Of a stretch of 38,132 bases of DNA, positions 18,241-26,733 are shown piece after piece; position 1 is the first letter of the stretch, and each line of letters opens with the position of its first letter. The DNA comes from Candidatus Zhuqueibacterota bacterium. GTDB lineage: Bacteria; Zhuqueibacterota; Zhuqueibacteria; Thermofontimicrobiales; Sulfurfontimicrobiaceae. Location: contig JAFGMA010000295.1 in NCBI GenBank assembly GCA_016927835.1, positions 1 to 38,132 on the forward strand, written 5' to 3'. Made by a program: the position numbers and the translations under genes. Under the pieces are notes generated by a model, which saw only the letters and a program-made list of their open reading frames with translations, was not told the DNA's origin and made no database searches.

Positions 18241-18837
18241 TTAATAAAGCTCGCTAGCAATTTGTAATTCTTTAAAAAGAGTAGATTTTTTCAAAAGTTT
18301 TTTACTCTGATAAACTAACGATTTGATTTTTCTAATTTGCGATTGATTGAAATGAATATAATTGTGTGTATCTATAGCAAGGAATCTTATAACATCCAAT
18401 ACATCAATACAAACTTGAGGCATTCCGTGAATTTCAATTGACCATAATCTTGGTATATAATGTTCAAAATTATTCCTTAATGTCTGCTTTAGGTATTTTA
18501 TTGATTCTTTTTGCCTATCTGATATAACTAAATGTTTGCTATGGAAGTACATTTGCATAATCTGTGGGTCTTGACACATTACCAATGCATCATCAAAAAA
18601 TATTAATTTTTTTCTTCCTCTTTTAGTTTGAATCGTTACGCTATTATTGCTTGTTCCCTTACAAGCACATATCGCAAAACCATATAGAGCGCCATGAAGA
18701 GACAATATAACCCATTTCCAGGCAATGGGATCAGTCTCTGTTTCTTTGATAAATTGATAAGCTCTTTCTAAATAATCTAAAGAGTTCGTTCCTTCGTTTA
18801 AGCTGATCCATTTACTTTTTATAGCTATTTTTTTCAT
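18241..18837 (-). CDS. Small HEPN-type protein, putative
   Basis: The 198-aa protein is mostly helical and cytoplasmic. LKQTLRNNFEHYIPRLW holds Arg121-Asn122 and His126, again R-N-x3-H, followed by WSIEIHGMPQ. Earlier parts include WKWVILSLHGALYGFAICACKGT (35-62) and LIFFDDALVMCQDP. I recall unnamed bacterial proteins with the same LHGALYGFA and WSIExHGxP phrases, but no function is attached to them. The motif suggests an RNase or an inactive partner. The ATG has no Shine-Dalgarno: the preceding bases are almost pure A/T, with TATAAT right at the start codon. It sits 103 bases upstream of the CBS-HEPN gene in the same orientation. Confidence 0.55.
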   Translation of the reverse strand: MKKIAIKSKWISLNEGTNSLDYLERAYQFIKETETDPIAWKWVILSLHGALYGFAICACKGTSNNSVTIQTKRGRKKLIFFDDALVMCQDPQIMQMYFHSKHLVISDRQKESIKYLKQTLRNNFEHYIPRLWSIEIHGMPQVCIDVLDVIRFLAIDTHNYIHFNQSQIRKIKSLVYQSKKLLKKSTLFKELQIASELY

Positions 18838-18904
18838 ATTATATTTATTTTTTTTATTTGGGCTAACGAGTTATTCGACGCCTAATTTCCCCCATAATTT
18901 TCTT

Positions 18905-18955
18905 CCTGATAATAGGCAAAAATATCCATTATTGGAATATTTTCCTATTATTAGG
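18905..18955. repeat. Imperfect AT-rich inverted repeat beside the island
   Basis: CCTGATAATAGGCAAAAATATCC (a 23-base arm) at 18905 faces a right arm that ends CCTATTATTAGG at 18955, around a short centre. The arms pair over most of their length with a few mismatches. It lies after the argS stop (minus strand) but lacks a T run, so it is not a normal terminator. It may be a remnant of a mobile element near the island edge. Confidence 0.5.
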
Positions 18956-19040
18956 AAACTACTAAACAACCTGACAATTATTTCATTATTCACCTGATTG
19001 ATGTAAGCACATCGACTGGCTTCAAAAAGGCGAAAGAGCG

Positions 19041-20882
19041 CTACATCCGCTCCGGCACATCGATTCCCAGCAACCTCAATCCCTGTCGCAGCACGATAGC
19101 CACCGCTTTCGAAAGTACCAATCGTGCCTGTATCAAGGCTTCGGTTTCGGCTTTCAACACCGAATGATCGTGATAAAACGTATTCAATGTTTTTGCCAAT
19201 TCGAACAAGTAGGTGCACAATCGGGAAGGATTATAGGTTCTGGCTGAAATTTCCACTTCGGTGGGGAAGTCGTGCAATTTCCGGGCGATTGCCACTTCCT
19301 CAGGATTTCCGAGTACGGAAAAATCGCAATCGCTGACATTGAGCGAATCAAAATCGAGACCATCGGCTTTTCTGAAAATGCTGCGAACGCGAACATAGGC
19401 GTATTGAATGTACGGACCGGTGAATCCCAGCGGCGAAATGGATTCCTTCGGATCGAATGTCATCCGGGTTTGGGGACCGAATTTCAGGATATAAAATTTC
19501 AGCGCACCCTGGGCGAGAATTTCAGCGGTTTGCTCGAATTCATCCTTTGGAATCGGGATGTCACGGCTTTGGATTTCCGCTCTTTCCATCTGAAAGAGCT
19601 GATCCATCAGATCGTCGGCATCTACCACGGTTCCTTCGCGGGATTTCATTTTTCCTTCCGGCAGATCGACCATGCCGTACGCCAGGTGAAAGCAGCCATC
19701 AGCCCAGTCGAACCCCAATTTTTTCAGTGTGCCAAAGAGCACCTTGAAATGATATATCTGTTCATCGGCAACGATCCAGATCGCGCGCTGCATTTTGAAA
19801 TCATCGAATTTCAGTTTCGTGGTTCCCAGATCCTGCGTGATGTAAACCGAGGTGCCGTCACGGCGCAGCAGGATTTTGTGGTCAAGACCCTGATCCTCCA
19901 AATCGACCCAGACCGAGCCGTCCGGCTTTTGATAGAATATGCCCTGTTTCAAGCCCTGCAGAACGAGTTGTTTACCGAGCTCATACGTTTCGCTTTCTTT
20001 GTATACTTTTTCGAATCGGCAGCCCAGCCGCGAATACGTTACATCGAAACCCTCATAAACCCAATCATTCATTTTTTGCCACAGCGCCTTGATTTCCGGA
20101 TCCCCGGCTTCCCACTTTTGCAGCATTTCCTGCACCCGTGTGTACCACCTGGATTCAGCGAGAAATTGCGCATCCAGTTTGCGGCGTTCCTGGTCATCGA
20201 GCGCCTTCAAATCGATATTTCGCCGCGAAAGCCATTGCTGCCATTCTCGTTTCTGCTCTTTTTCATACTTGACGTAAAAACTGCCAACAAAATGATCGCC
20301 CTTGATGCCCTCACCTTTCGGTGTTTTTTCTTCACCAAATTCCTGGTACGCCAGCATCGATTTGCAGATATGAACGCCGCGATCATTCACCAGATTGACC
20401 GGCGCGACATCGTGCCCAATGGCTCGCAAAAGATTTGTGAGCGCGATTCCAAGGCAATTATTTCGAATGTGTCCCAGGTGCTGCGGTTTGTTTGTATTCG
20501 GCGCTGAATACTCGATCAAAATTTTTTCATCCTTGCCAGTATCCGAAAAGCCATACGTATCGGGTGATGACAGGATTTCGGAGCAGGTGACTTGAAACAG
20601 TTTTTGGTTATTGATGAAAAAATTCAGATACGGTCCCGCCGGTTGTACCCGATCTATTAAATCGTTGGGAGCGATTGCAGGCGCTAACTTTTGGGCAATT
20701 TGTACCGGAGAAGCTCTCAGGATTTTTGCCAGCGGAAAACACCCAAAGGCGAAATCGCCCATTTTTTCATCGGGTGGCGCATCCAGTTTGATGGCTTCTG
20801 TGAATTCGACATCATAACTTGTTTTTATCGCGGTTCGAATGCTGTCGGTGATTGTTGTTTCGATGATCTTCGGACTATTCAT
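19041..20882 (-). CDS. argS: Arginyl-tRNA synthetase
   Basis: The 613-aa class I synthetase charges tRNA-Arg. The N-terminal Add-1 domain covers about 1-115. The HIGH-type motif is HLGH (135-138) in SAPNTNKPQHLGHIRNN, and VNLVNDRGVHICKSMLAY follows. The KMSK-type loop is KMKSREGTVVDADDL. The C-terminal DALR anticodon-binding domain ends in GLRLLGIDVPERM. All expected parts are present and the length is normal. AAGGAAC before the ATG is the ribosome binding site. It may be read from the transglutaminase gene 172 bases upstream or from an unseen promoter. Confidence 0.96.
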   Translation of the reverse strand: MNSPKIIETTITDSIRTAIKTSYDVEFTEAIKLDAPPDEKMGDFAFGCFPLAKILRASPVQIAQKLAPAIAPNDLIDRVQPAGPYLNFFINNQKLFQVTCSEILSSPDTYGFSDTGKDEKILIEYSAPNTNKPQHLGHIRNNCLGIALTNLLRAIGHDVAPVNLVNDRGVHICKSMLAYQEFGEEKTPKGEGIKGDHFVGSFYVKYEKEQKREWQQWLSRRNIDLKALDDQERRKLDAQFLAESRWYTRVQEMLQKWEAGDPEIKALWQKMNDWVYEGFDVTYSRLGCRFEKVYKESETYELGKQLVLQGLKQGIFYQKPDGSVWVDLEDQGLDHKILLRRDGTSVYITQDLGTTKLKFDDFKMQRAIWIVADEQIYHFKVLFGTLKKLGFDWADGCFHLAYGMVDLPEGKMKSREGTVVDADDLMDQLFQMERAEIQSRDIPIPKDEFEQTAEILAQGALKFYILKFGPQTRMTFDPKESISPLGFTGPYIQYAYVRVRSIFRKADGLDFDSLNVSDCDFSVLGNPEEVAIARKLHDFPTEVEISARTYNPSRLCTYLFELAKTLNTFYHDHSVLKAETEALIQARLVLSKAVAIVLRQGLRLLGIDVPERM

Positions 20883-21054
20883 TTGTTCCTTTCACTTAAA
20901 ATGCCAACGGCTTCAAGCTTCGACAAAATGAGCAAAAAATACGTTCATGATTCAGTTTGGGGAAACCGAAAAATCGATCAACTACACTGATTTTGTTGCG
21001 TCAAATACTAGCATATTGAAAAAGGGAAGCGGTCAGATTTTATAATTTCAATTC

Positions 21055-22752
21055 TTATTGCTCAACCAAACCGTTCACTTTATAATTGAATTCATACGCC
21101 AGAACGTTTTTCCATGCCTGGTCAAAAATCAGCTTTGAACGTGTCCCATCCTGCGGACCCACCGGTTTGCCGTACGAATAGAACCAGTTGACAATGGGAC
21201 TGCCGTTGAATCCGAGTGCAATCCAGTAACGCCCCGGTGAGAGCACGGTTGTTTCTTTGGAAAAAGCAAAATCTTCCCAATAATAGCCTGGCTTAAATGG
21301 CAATTGAGTCAGGGGGAGCCAGGCGCTGGATGCAATTACGTTGCCCGGGGCACCATTTTTATCTTCCAATAGATCGAGCCACAGGATGCCGTCTCCGCCG
21401 AATTTGTGCAGCGCCAGACTGATGGTTTGCAGTTTCATCGGTTTGCGCAGAATGAATGTCTGGGCGTATTGTTCGGCACTGGTCACATACTCAGCCGTTT
21501 CCACCAGAAAATTTTTCTTCATGGCAAACACTTCTTTTTTGTCGCGAGTGGCAGGCCCGCGGGTGAGCAGAAAATCAATCCCTTCAGGAAATTCCACATT
21601 CCCAAATGAATAGCGCTCGATGAATCGCATGCGTTTCAACTTATCAGCGCTGACTAGCACGGGCGGAGGCGGCACTTCAATCGTGGAAGCGTAGGGTACA
21701 TACGCCGTTTTTACGGCAGGTGTGAGCAGCAGTTTGCGCGGTCCATACGTTTGCATTTCGCCGGAAAGCGCGACATTATCGCTCGCGACAATCGCCTCGA
21801 TGGATTCCTGGAATTGCGGCTTCCCGGAAGTACCTTTTGTCTGCGTCCAGCGGATCAGTCCGTCTTTGTCGGTTTCGTTATTATCCATGCCGACTTCGAT
21901 GCGGATAAAGCGATTGCTCACGAAAAGCTGGGTTTGCTGCGGATCGAACGGCACCCAATCCAAATCGGGGAAGTAAACCTCGATCCACGAATGCCTGCCC
22001 TGCGCCATTTTCATGGTCAACGTGCCTTGCTTGCTTTTGATTTGAAATTGCTCTTTCAGGCAGACGCCATTTACAATTCGCACAGGGATACCGACACTGC
22101 GCATGAGTGCCGCAGCTAAATGGCTGTAATTCTGGCAATTGCCTTTTCCGGTATTGAATGAATACATAGCATCATAATCGGGCGGGATGAGCACATAATT
22201 CATGTGATCGATTACCCACGATAGAATTCGCTGGACTGCATCGAACTGGGTTTTGGCACCGCGCGTCAATTCATTTGCCTTTTGCCTGATTCGGGCATCG
22301 GTCGAAGGGACTTGTTTGGTAGCACCCAGGTACGGTTTTGCCTCTGCGGGCATATTGGCAGGCGGAAACGGCGCGCCTGAATTCAGCGTATTCAATAACG
22401 TTTTGTTGCCGGCAATAAATGAAATCGTCGTGCTGATTGGCGTTCGCGGCTGCTTCCAGAGGGCTTTCAAAATTTTATTTCCGCGTTCATCGCGCGATTC
22501 CTGCTTCTGATAAGGATCCGGCGAAAATTGAATATTCAGATTCGATATGCGCTGATTATACGTCGGGGATGAAAAATTTTCAGGAATCACATAGCTCAAA
22601 TAAAGTGTGTGGATGCCCGTGTTGGGCGTAACTTGTTGCGTTAACGTGTATTTGAATTGGGATTCCTGTCCGCCATTCAGCAAATAATTTTCAGCCTGAC
22701 ACGCCGAAAGGATGAATCCATTCAAAACCAGCAGAAAAATTAATTTCTTCAT
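21055..22752 (-). CDS. Lipoprotein with transglutaminase-like (cysteine protease fold) domain
   Basis: The 565-aa protein has a lipobox ending LSAC with Cys18, so it should be a lipoprotein. The transglutaminase core has the full triad: Cys206 in GKGNCQNYSH, His254 in GRHSWIEV and Asp270 in WVPFDPQ. The N-terminal 150 residues and the C-terminal 290 are unassigned; the C-terminal part has sandwich-like stretches such as RYWIALGFNGSP. In bacteria this core acts as a peptidase or amide hydrolase/transferase at the cell surface, with substrate unknown here. A minus-strand promoter is proposed at 22804-22832. argS is downstream. Confidence 0.82.
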   Translation of the reverse strand: MKKLIFLLVLNGFILSACQAENYLLNGGQESQFKYTLTQQVTPNTGIHTLYLSYVIPENFSSPTYNQRISNLNIQFSPDPYQKQESRDERGNKILKALWKQPRTPISTTISFIAGNKTLLNTLNSGAPFPPANMPAEAKPYLGATKQVPSTDARIRQKANELTRGAKTQFDAVQRILSWVIDHMNYVLIPPDYDAMYSFNTGKGNCQNYSHLAAALMRSVGIPVRIVNGVCLKEQFQIKSKQGTLTMKMAQGRHSWIEVYFPDLDWVPFDPQQTQLFVSNRFIRIEVGMDNNETDKDGLIRWTQTKGTSGKPQFQESIEAIVASDNVALSGEMQTYGPRKLLLTPAVKTAYVPYASTIEVPPPPVLVSADKLKRMRFIERYSFGNVEFPEGIDFLLTRGPATRDKKEVFAMKKNFLVETAEYVTSAEQYAQTFILRKPMKLQTISLALHKFGGDGILWLDLLEDKNGAPGNVIASSAWLPLTQLPFKPGYYWEDFAFSKETTVLSPGRYWIALGFNGSPIVNWFYSYGKPVGPQDGTRSKLIFDQAWKNVLAYEFNYKVNGLVEQ

Positions 22753-22803
22753 TTGGTAACCTCATGGTTGGTGAGCGGATAACTAATGCTAAAATTAATC
22801 TGT

Positions 22804-22832
22804 ATTAAACGAAAAAATTGGGTAAAAATCAA
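22804..22832 (-). promoter_or_regulatory. Probable promoter of the transglutaminase-like gene
   Basis: On the minus strand, TTGATT (22827-22832) and TTTAAT (22804-22809) are separated by 17 bases. The -35 box has four of six consensus bases and the -10 box five. Transcription would begin about 40-45 bases before the ATG at 22752. Confidence 0.5.
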
Positions 22833-22950
22833 GTAAAATTAATTGTTATTGGGTAACGGCTCAGATGTCGGTTGCATCGTTTAACCTTTCAAAGTTTCGG
22901 AACCTTTGAGAGGCAATTTCCCTTCCCGTAACTGAGGGATCACAGTTATT

Positions 22951-23040
22951 GGTAATGGCTCAGGAATAGGTTTTTTTCATTGTTGACGATGCCTGTGGGT
23001 TCCCAAACGGAAGTTATGGAACCAGAGACTGAGGGATTAC
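22951..23040. repeat. Dispersed palindromic repeat, copy B
   Basis: The inner arms GGTTCCCAAAC (22998-23008) and GTTATGGAACC (23013-23023) flank the loop GGAA. The outer arms GGTAATGGCTCAGG and ACTGAGGGATTAC match those of copy A. About 30 additional bases lie between the left outer arm and the inner arm, so this copy is interrupted or decayed. Confidence 0.7.
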
Positions 23041-23601
23041 AATCCGTTAAAGCCAACGCTTTGTAACAAAGTCGAAATTTTATAACGATCTCGTAAGTCA
23101 AATACCATCAGGAAGTTAAAAATTTGTATCGGGGATGTGATCTCGTGAGCTCCGTTTGAATCGGGTGGCATTTTATGACCAGTGAACCGGTGAGACTGAA
23201 CCGCAGATGGCGTGTTTTTATTCATTTATCCGTCAAACAAAACGATCATTTTTTAATATGTATTATGTAAATTCAATTTAAATAAATGCCAACTAATATG
23301 TAGATTACATAACCTTCATTTTGGCATAAGATTTGTTATTATTGCATTTCAATAATATCGTAAGAAAACGATGAAACACAAAGTTCCCCACTTGCTGCTT
23401 CGATTTTCTTCCCTTAACAATTCATTTTTTATACAAATTGGAGGGAGTACCTTGCGCTTTCGGGCATGACTCGAATCATCTATTGCATTCATCCCGACCA
23501 GCTTGCATTACGAGCAAGGGCTCCGATTATTTGGAAGCGACACCAGGCTGCGATGAATGCAGAGATCGATGCACAATGCCTCAGTTATTTGCTTTTTTGA
23601 T

Positions 23602-23662
23602 GGTTATAATAACCCTTCGGTTCCCAAACTGGAGTTTGGAAACCAGTAGCTGAGGATTTACC
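23602..23662. repeat. Dispersed palindromic repeat, copy C
   Basis: GGTTCCCAAACT (23619-23630) pairs with AGTTTGGAAACC (23633-23644) around a two-base centre. The right outer arm AGCTGAGGATTTACC matches the family; the left outer arm, GGTTATAATAACCC, is degenerate. It ends 47 bases before the TPR gene. Confidence 0.7.
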
Positions 23663-23709
23663 GTTCAACCAGCCTTGACCGCAAACAGCATTTGGCGAAT
23701 AGTTAAAAA

Positions 23710-24783
23710 ATGTCAATCAAACCGGAAATGGTAATGTATAAATGTCAGCGTGAAATCAAGTCATATCGACTGAAATATCGGTATTTCATTTTTGTCCTGA
23801 TCAGTCTGGTTTTATTTGGCTCGTGCAAAAATCTCTACTACCAAAACGCTACATTCAATATCGAGCAGCACGAATGGGAAAAAGCAAGAACCGAGCTAGA
23901 TAAATTGATTCAGCAGAATCCGGATGATGCCAAAGCATTTTTCATGCTGGGAGATGTTTACGCCCATCTGGATCAATATGAAAAGATGCATACCTGTTTT
24001 TCACGCTGCCTGGAACTTTCAAACCGATTCCAAAACCAGATAAATCATTTGATACAAAAACACTGGGTTGAAAATTTCAACGCCGGTATCAAGCGATTCG
24101 ATGAAGGCAAGCACGATAAAGCGATTTTGCGGTTCATTAATGCCACAATCATAAAACCTAATAAACCAATTGCTTATATTCATCTTGGCAATATCTATCG
24201 AATTCAAGCCAAATTTGACAATGCGATCGATATTTATATGAAAGCAATTCGGTTGAATAAAAAGGATGTGATTTCGAGAAATCATTTGGCAGCGATTTAT
24301 TTTGAAAAAAAAGAATATCACAACGCCATTCAGATGTGCCATGAAATTGTGAAAATCGATTCCAAGAACGCGGAAGCAATTCAGCAACTGGCGCGGTGCT
24401 ATGAATTGCTGAATGAGATGGACAATGCGATCAAGTGGTACCGTGAAGCGTCACGTCTGCTACCGCAGAACAAAACCATTCATACGAATCTGGGGGTTGC
24501 ATTTTTCACTTCACAGGATTTTGAAAAATCAATCAAGGAATTCAAAACCGCTTTGAGCATCGACAGTCTGGATACAACGCTGTATCACTATCTGGGCGAA
24601 TGCTATTGGGCACTTCGAGATTATCCCAGTATGGTGACCTGTTTCGAGCATATTATTGATATTGATCCGTGGAATCTGGCTGCGTGGCGAAACCTCACTG
24701 TGGGCTACAATCATCTGGGACGCTATGCGGAATCAGATTCTGCCAGAGTCAGGCTAGAAGCGCTCCAGCAGACACATCCGTAA
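23710..24783 (+). CDS. TPR-repeat lipoprotein, first gene of the envelope cluster
   Basis: The 357-aa protein has a basic N-terminus, a hydrophobic segment and a lipobox ending FGSC (Cys39), so it is probably an outer-membrane lipoprotein. From about 45 to the end it is built of about eight to nine TPR units (for example AKAFFMLGDVYAHLDQYEKM and AIQQLARCYELLNEMDNAI). It should act as a periplasmic binding scaffold. The n-region is unusually long; in-frame ATGs at 23728 and 23734 are possible starts and none has a strong Shine-Dalgarno. It is the first of eight co-directional genes containing ExbB/ExbD-like proteins, and another TPR lipoprotein lies in the same cluster. Confidence 0.8.
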   Translation: MSIKPEMVMYKCQREIKSYRLKYRYFIFVLISLVLFGSCKNLYYQNATFNIEQHEWEKARTELDKLIQQNPDDAKAFFMLGDVYAHLDQYEKMHTCFSRCLELSNRFQNQINHLIQKHWVENFNAGIKRFDEGKHDKAILRFINATIIKPNKPIAYIHLGNIYRIQAKFDNAIDIYMKAIRLNKKDVISRNHLAAIYFEKKEYHNAIQMCHEIVKIDSKNAEAIQQLARCYELLNEMDNAIKWYREASRLLPQNKTIHTNLGVAFFTSQDFEKSIKEFKTALSIDSLDTTLYHYLGECYWALRDYPSMVTCFEHIIDIDPWNLAAWRNLTVGYNHLGRYAESDSARVRLEALQQTHP

Positions 24784-24911
24784 AAACCAGTCGAGGATTC
24801 AATTTCTTCCGCGTAATTCGCAGGACAGCATGAAGCGGGAGAGACGGGCGCAAGCCGATTGGATTTAATGTGCAACCATAATAAAATTCATTGTATAACG
24901 GGCAAATCGCC

Positions 24912-26714
24912 ATGACAAAAACCAGAAGCCAGTTTGCGATTATAATCAGTTTTGTTCTACTGCTTACACACGTGATCTTGCCGGTTGATGCATCGTCGCA
25001 AAATATCATATTTACCAATCCGGCAGATATTCACGATCCGCGGGCAAACTTTGTCAATCCGGCGATGATTTCATACCAGGGAAGTCAGACGATGCTCGGA
25101 ATGAAAGCATTTCACGTGGGCTTTCTGGAAGGTAATGCATTTGCATTCAAGAATGGGTATTTAAGTGTCAGCAGTCCTTATATAGTGAAAAGCAGACTTG
25201 GGCTTGGAATAAATGCACAATTTTTTAATACACCGCTCTATCAGCAGACCAGTTTCAGTCTGGCAGCGAGTCATAAATTTTTCGGCATATTTTCCCTGGG
25301 CGCGCGTGTTAACATCTTCACAAAATCTTATGATCGAAGCAAATTCGATTTGGTCGAAAGCGATGATCCGGTATTTTCGAAAGACCTGACCAAATATTCG
25401 GCGAGCTTCGGGACCGGTATTATGCTTGTGCCTGTGCCGAATCTCTACCTGGCAGCAGGTGTGGACCATATTAATCAGCCGAATGTGGCGCTCTCGTCTC
25501 AACCGATTCTGCAGCCAATGGAATTCAATTTTGGCATGAAATACATTTTTTCATCATTAAGCTCTTCAATTTATTTCAGGGGCACGCGTTCGAAAATCAT
25601 TCCGTTCTTCGAGGCTGAACGCAATTTTTCAGATTACTGGAAAGCCAAACTCTGCTATGGCATGAAGACACTGCAAATAAGTGGTCTGGTAAATCTAGGT
25701 GCTGGTATCTCTTTAGGATATGAATATCATTATCCATTTTCAGATCTGATGGGAACGAGCTTCGGATCATACAGTTTGTGCATTGTTTATAATACAGATA
25801 CAATCATGCGATTGCCCCAGGAAATTCGAAGATCGTGCAAACAGATTACATTCGAAATCCCGCAAAATAAAATGAAGCTGCAACCGCGCTTCGTGGTTTA
25901 TTCGTCGGTCAACGCACTTGAGATTCTTGAGAAGCAAATCACCCGCGTTTTTGATGATAGCCTGTCAAAAGATGAATTTACAGCATTGACCAATTTTGAG
26001 CTGGGAACGCTGGATTCGAATACGGTCAATTCTCCATTATATTTTCAAACGAGCGTGATTGATGCCTATTATCCTGAAATCAAACGAGTTGGGCATTTTA
26101 CAAAGCTCTATAAAACGGCTCTTGATTCAATCAGCAGACTCATAAAAGAAGATGAATCTTTGAAAGTTGAAATTATTTCAACGAAAGGTGTTACCAATCG
26201 GGCAGCCGGGCTTCGAAACTATTTGAAAAAGGCTGCACGTGTTTCGGAAGATCAAATAACGGTTTCATCGCCGATTTATAAAAGTGAAATCGACAGCCTT
26301 CATAAAAACCAGAGAATTGTTCTCCGGGAAATAGCAGATAATGAATCATTAGTCGCCATCAACCACCGCCGAACGACTTTTTACATCGTCCCAATCAATA
26401 CCACAGGATTTAAAAACAAGTGGGCATTGACAATTCAGAATTCATCAGGTGAGATTGTCAGGGAATTCAGCGGCGAAGGCAATATCCCGGAAAAGATCAC
26501 CTGGGACTGGAAAGATCGAAACGGGCATTTCATTCAACCTGATCTTTACACGTATTGCATTAAATGGATCGGCGAAAGCGGACAAATGCATGTTTCGAAT
26601 CCGCGTATTATAGATGTTCAAAAAATCAAACGGCATTTGAAAATAAGGATTACAAAAAAGGCAAATTTCAACAAAGATGGTGTAAAAAAATATGGGCTTA
26701 AATTAAATCGCTAA
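24912..26714 (+). CDS. Outer-membrane barrel protein with OmpA-like and FlgD-like C-terminal parts
   Basis: The 600-aa protein has a signal peptide (to about residue 29, DASSQ). Residues about 30-310 read like an outer-membrane beta-barrel (alternating strands, NPAMISYQGSQT, repeated G-x-G turns) similar to PorV/PorP-type proteins of the FCB group. Around 415-470 is a degenerate OmpA-like segment (RAAGLRNYLKKAARVSEDQI followed later by NQRIVLREI) without the usual GHTD phrase. From about 495 to 565 there is a FlgD-like Ig fold (ITWDWKDRNGHFI). An in-frame TTG at 24891 is less likely than the ATG at 24912. The ExbB-like gene starts 19 bases after its stop, so it probably supplies that machine's outer-membrane part. 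Confidence 0.7.
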   Translation: MTKTRSQFAIIISFVLLLTHVILPVDASSQNIIFTNPADIHDPRANFVNPAMISYQGSQTMLGMKAFHVGFLEGNAFAFKNGYLSVSSPYIVKSRLGLGINAQFFNTPLYQQTSFSLAASHKFFGIFSLGARVNIFTKSYDRSKFDLVESDDPVFSKDLTKYSASFGTGIMLVPVPNLYLAAGVDHINQPNVALSSQPILQPMEFNFGMKYIFSSLSSSIYFRGTRSKIIPFFEAERNFSDYWKAKLCYGMKTLQISGLVNLGAGISLGYEYHYPFSDLMGTSFGSYSLCIVYNTDTIMRLPQEIRRSCKQITFEIPQNKMKLQPRFVVYSSVNALEILEKQITRVFDDSLSKDEFTALTNFELGTLDSNTVNSPLYFQTSVIDAYYPEIKRVGHFTKLYKTALDSISRLIKEDESLKVEIISTKGVTNRAAGLRNYLKKAARVSEDQITVSSPIYKSEIDSLHKNQRIVLREIADNESLVAINHRRTTFYIVPINTTGFKNKWALTIQNSSGEIVREFSGEGNIPEKITWDWKDRNGHFIQPDLYTYCIKWIGESGQMHVSNPRIIDVQKIKRHLKIRITKKANFNKDGVKKYGLKLNR

Positions 26715-26733
26715 TTAGAAGGAGAATGGAGAG

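Larger units (their letters stand above)
17291..18867. other. AT-rich two-gene island bracketed by inverted repeats (putative transferred module)
   Basis: The segment is sharply AT-rich against its surroundings: bases 17521-17580 contain 14 G or C of 60, whereas 16141-16200 in the neighbouring gene contain 35 of 60. It begins at GCTAGCCCAA (17291-17300) and ends at TTGGGCTAAC (18858-18867), which are inverted copies with one mismatch. No transposase, integrase or target-site duplication is visible. Its two genes are on the minus strand and both contain HEPN-type motifs. Horizontal origin is inference. Confidence 0.5.
22833..23709. other. Long intergenic region with repeats, no gene seen
   Basis: This divergent gap between the transglutaminase gene and the first TPR gene holds palindromic repeat copies B and C. 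An isolated repeat-like half-arm (GTAACTGAGGGATCAC, 22928-22943) and an imperfect CAAAGTTTCGGAACCTTTG hairpin around 22890-22915 are also present. Short open frames there (23037-23225 minus, 23438-23653 plus, and 32 codons at 23370) lack ribosome binding sites and recognisable products. No consensus promoter for the downstream cluster could be found. Confidence 0.6.

Noticed and set aside
17291..18867. Complete integron cassette with an attC site
   Set aside because: Only short core-like motifs at the ends; the paired L/R boxes of an attC and an integrase are not present.
19272..20507. Long 411-codon plus-strand frame opposite argS
   Set aside because: argS is certain on the other strand; the frame has no recognisable domain or ribosome binding site and reflects codon bias of argS.
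23370..23468. 32-codon plus-strand frame in the long gap
   Set aside because: No Shine-Dalgarno, no hydrophobic or other recognisable character; too short to support.
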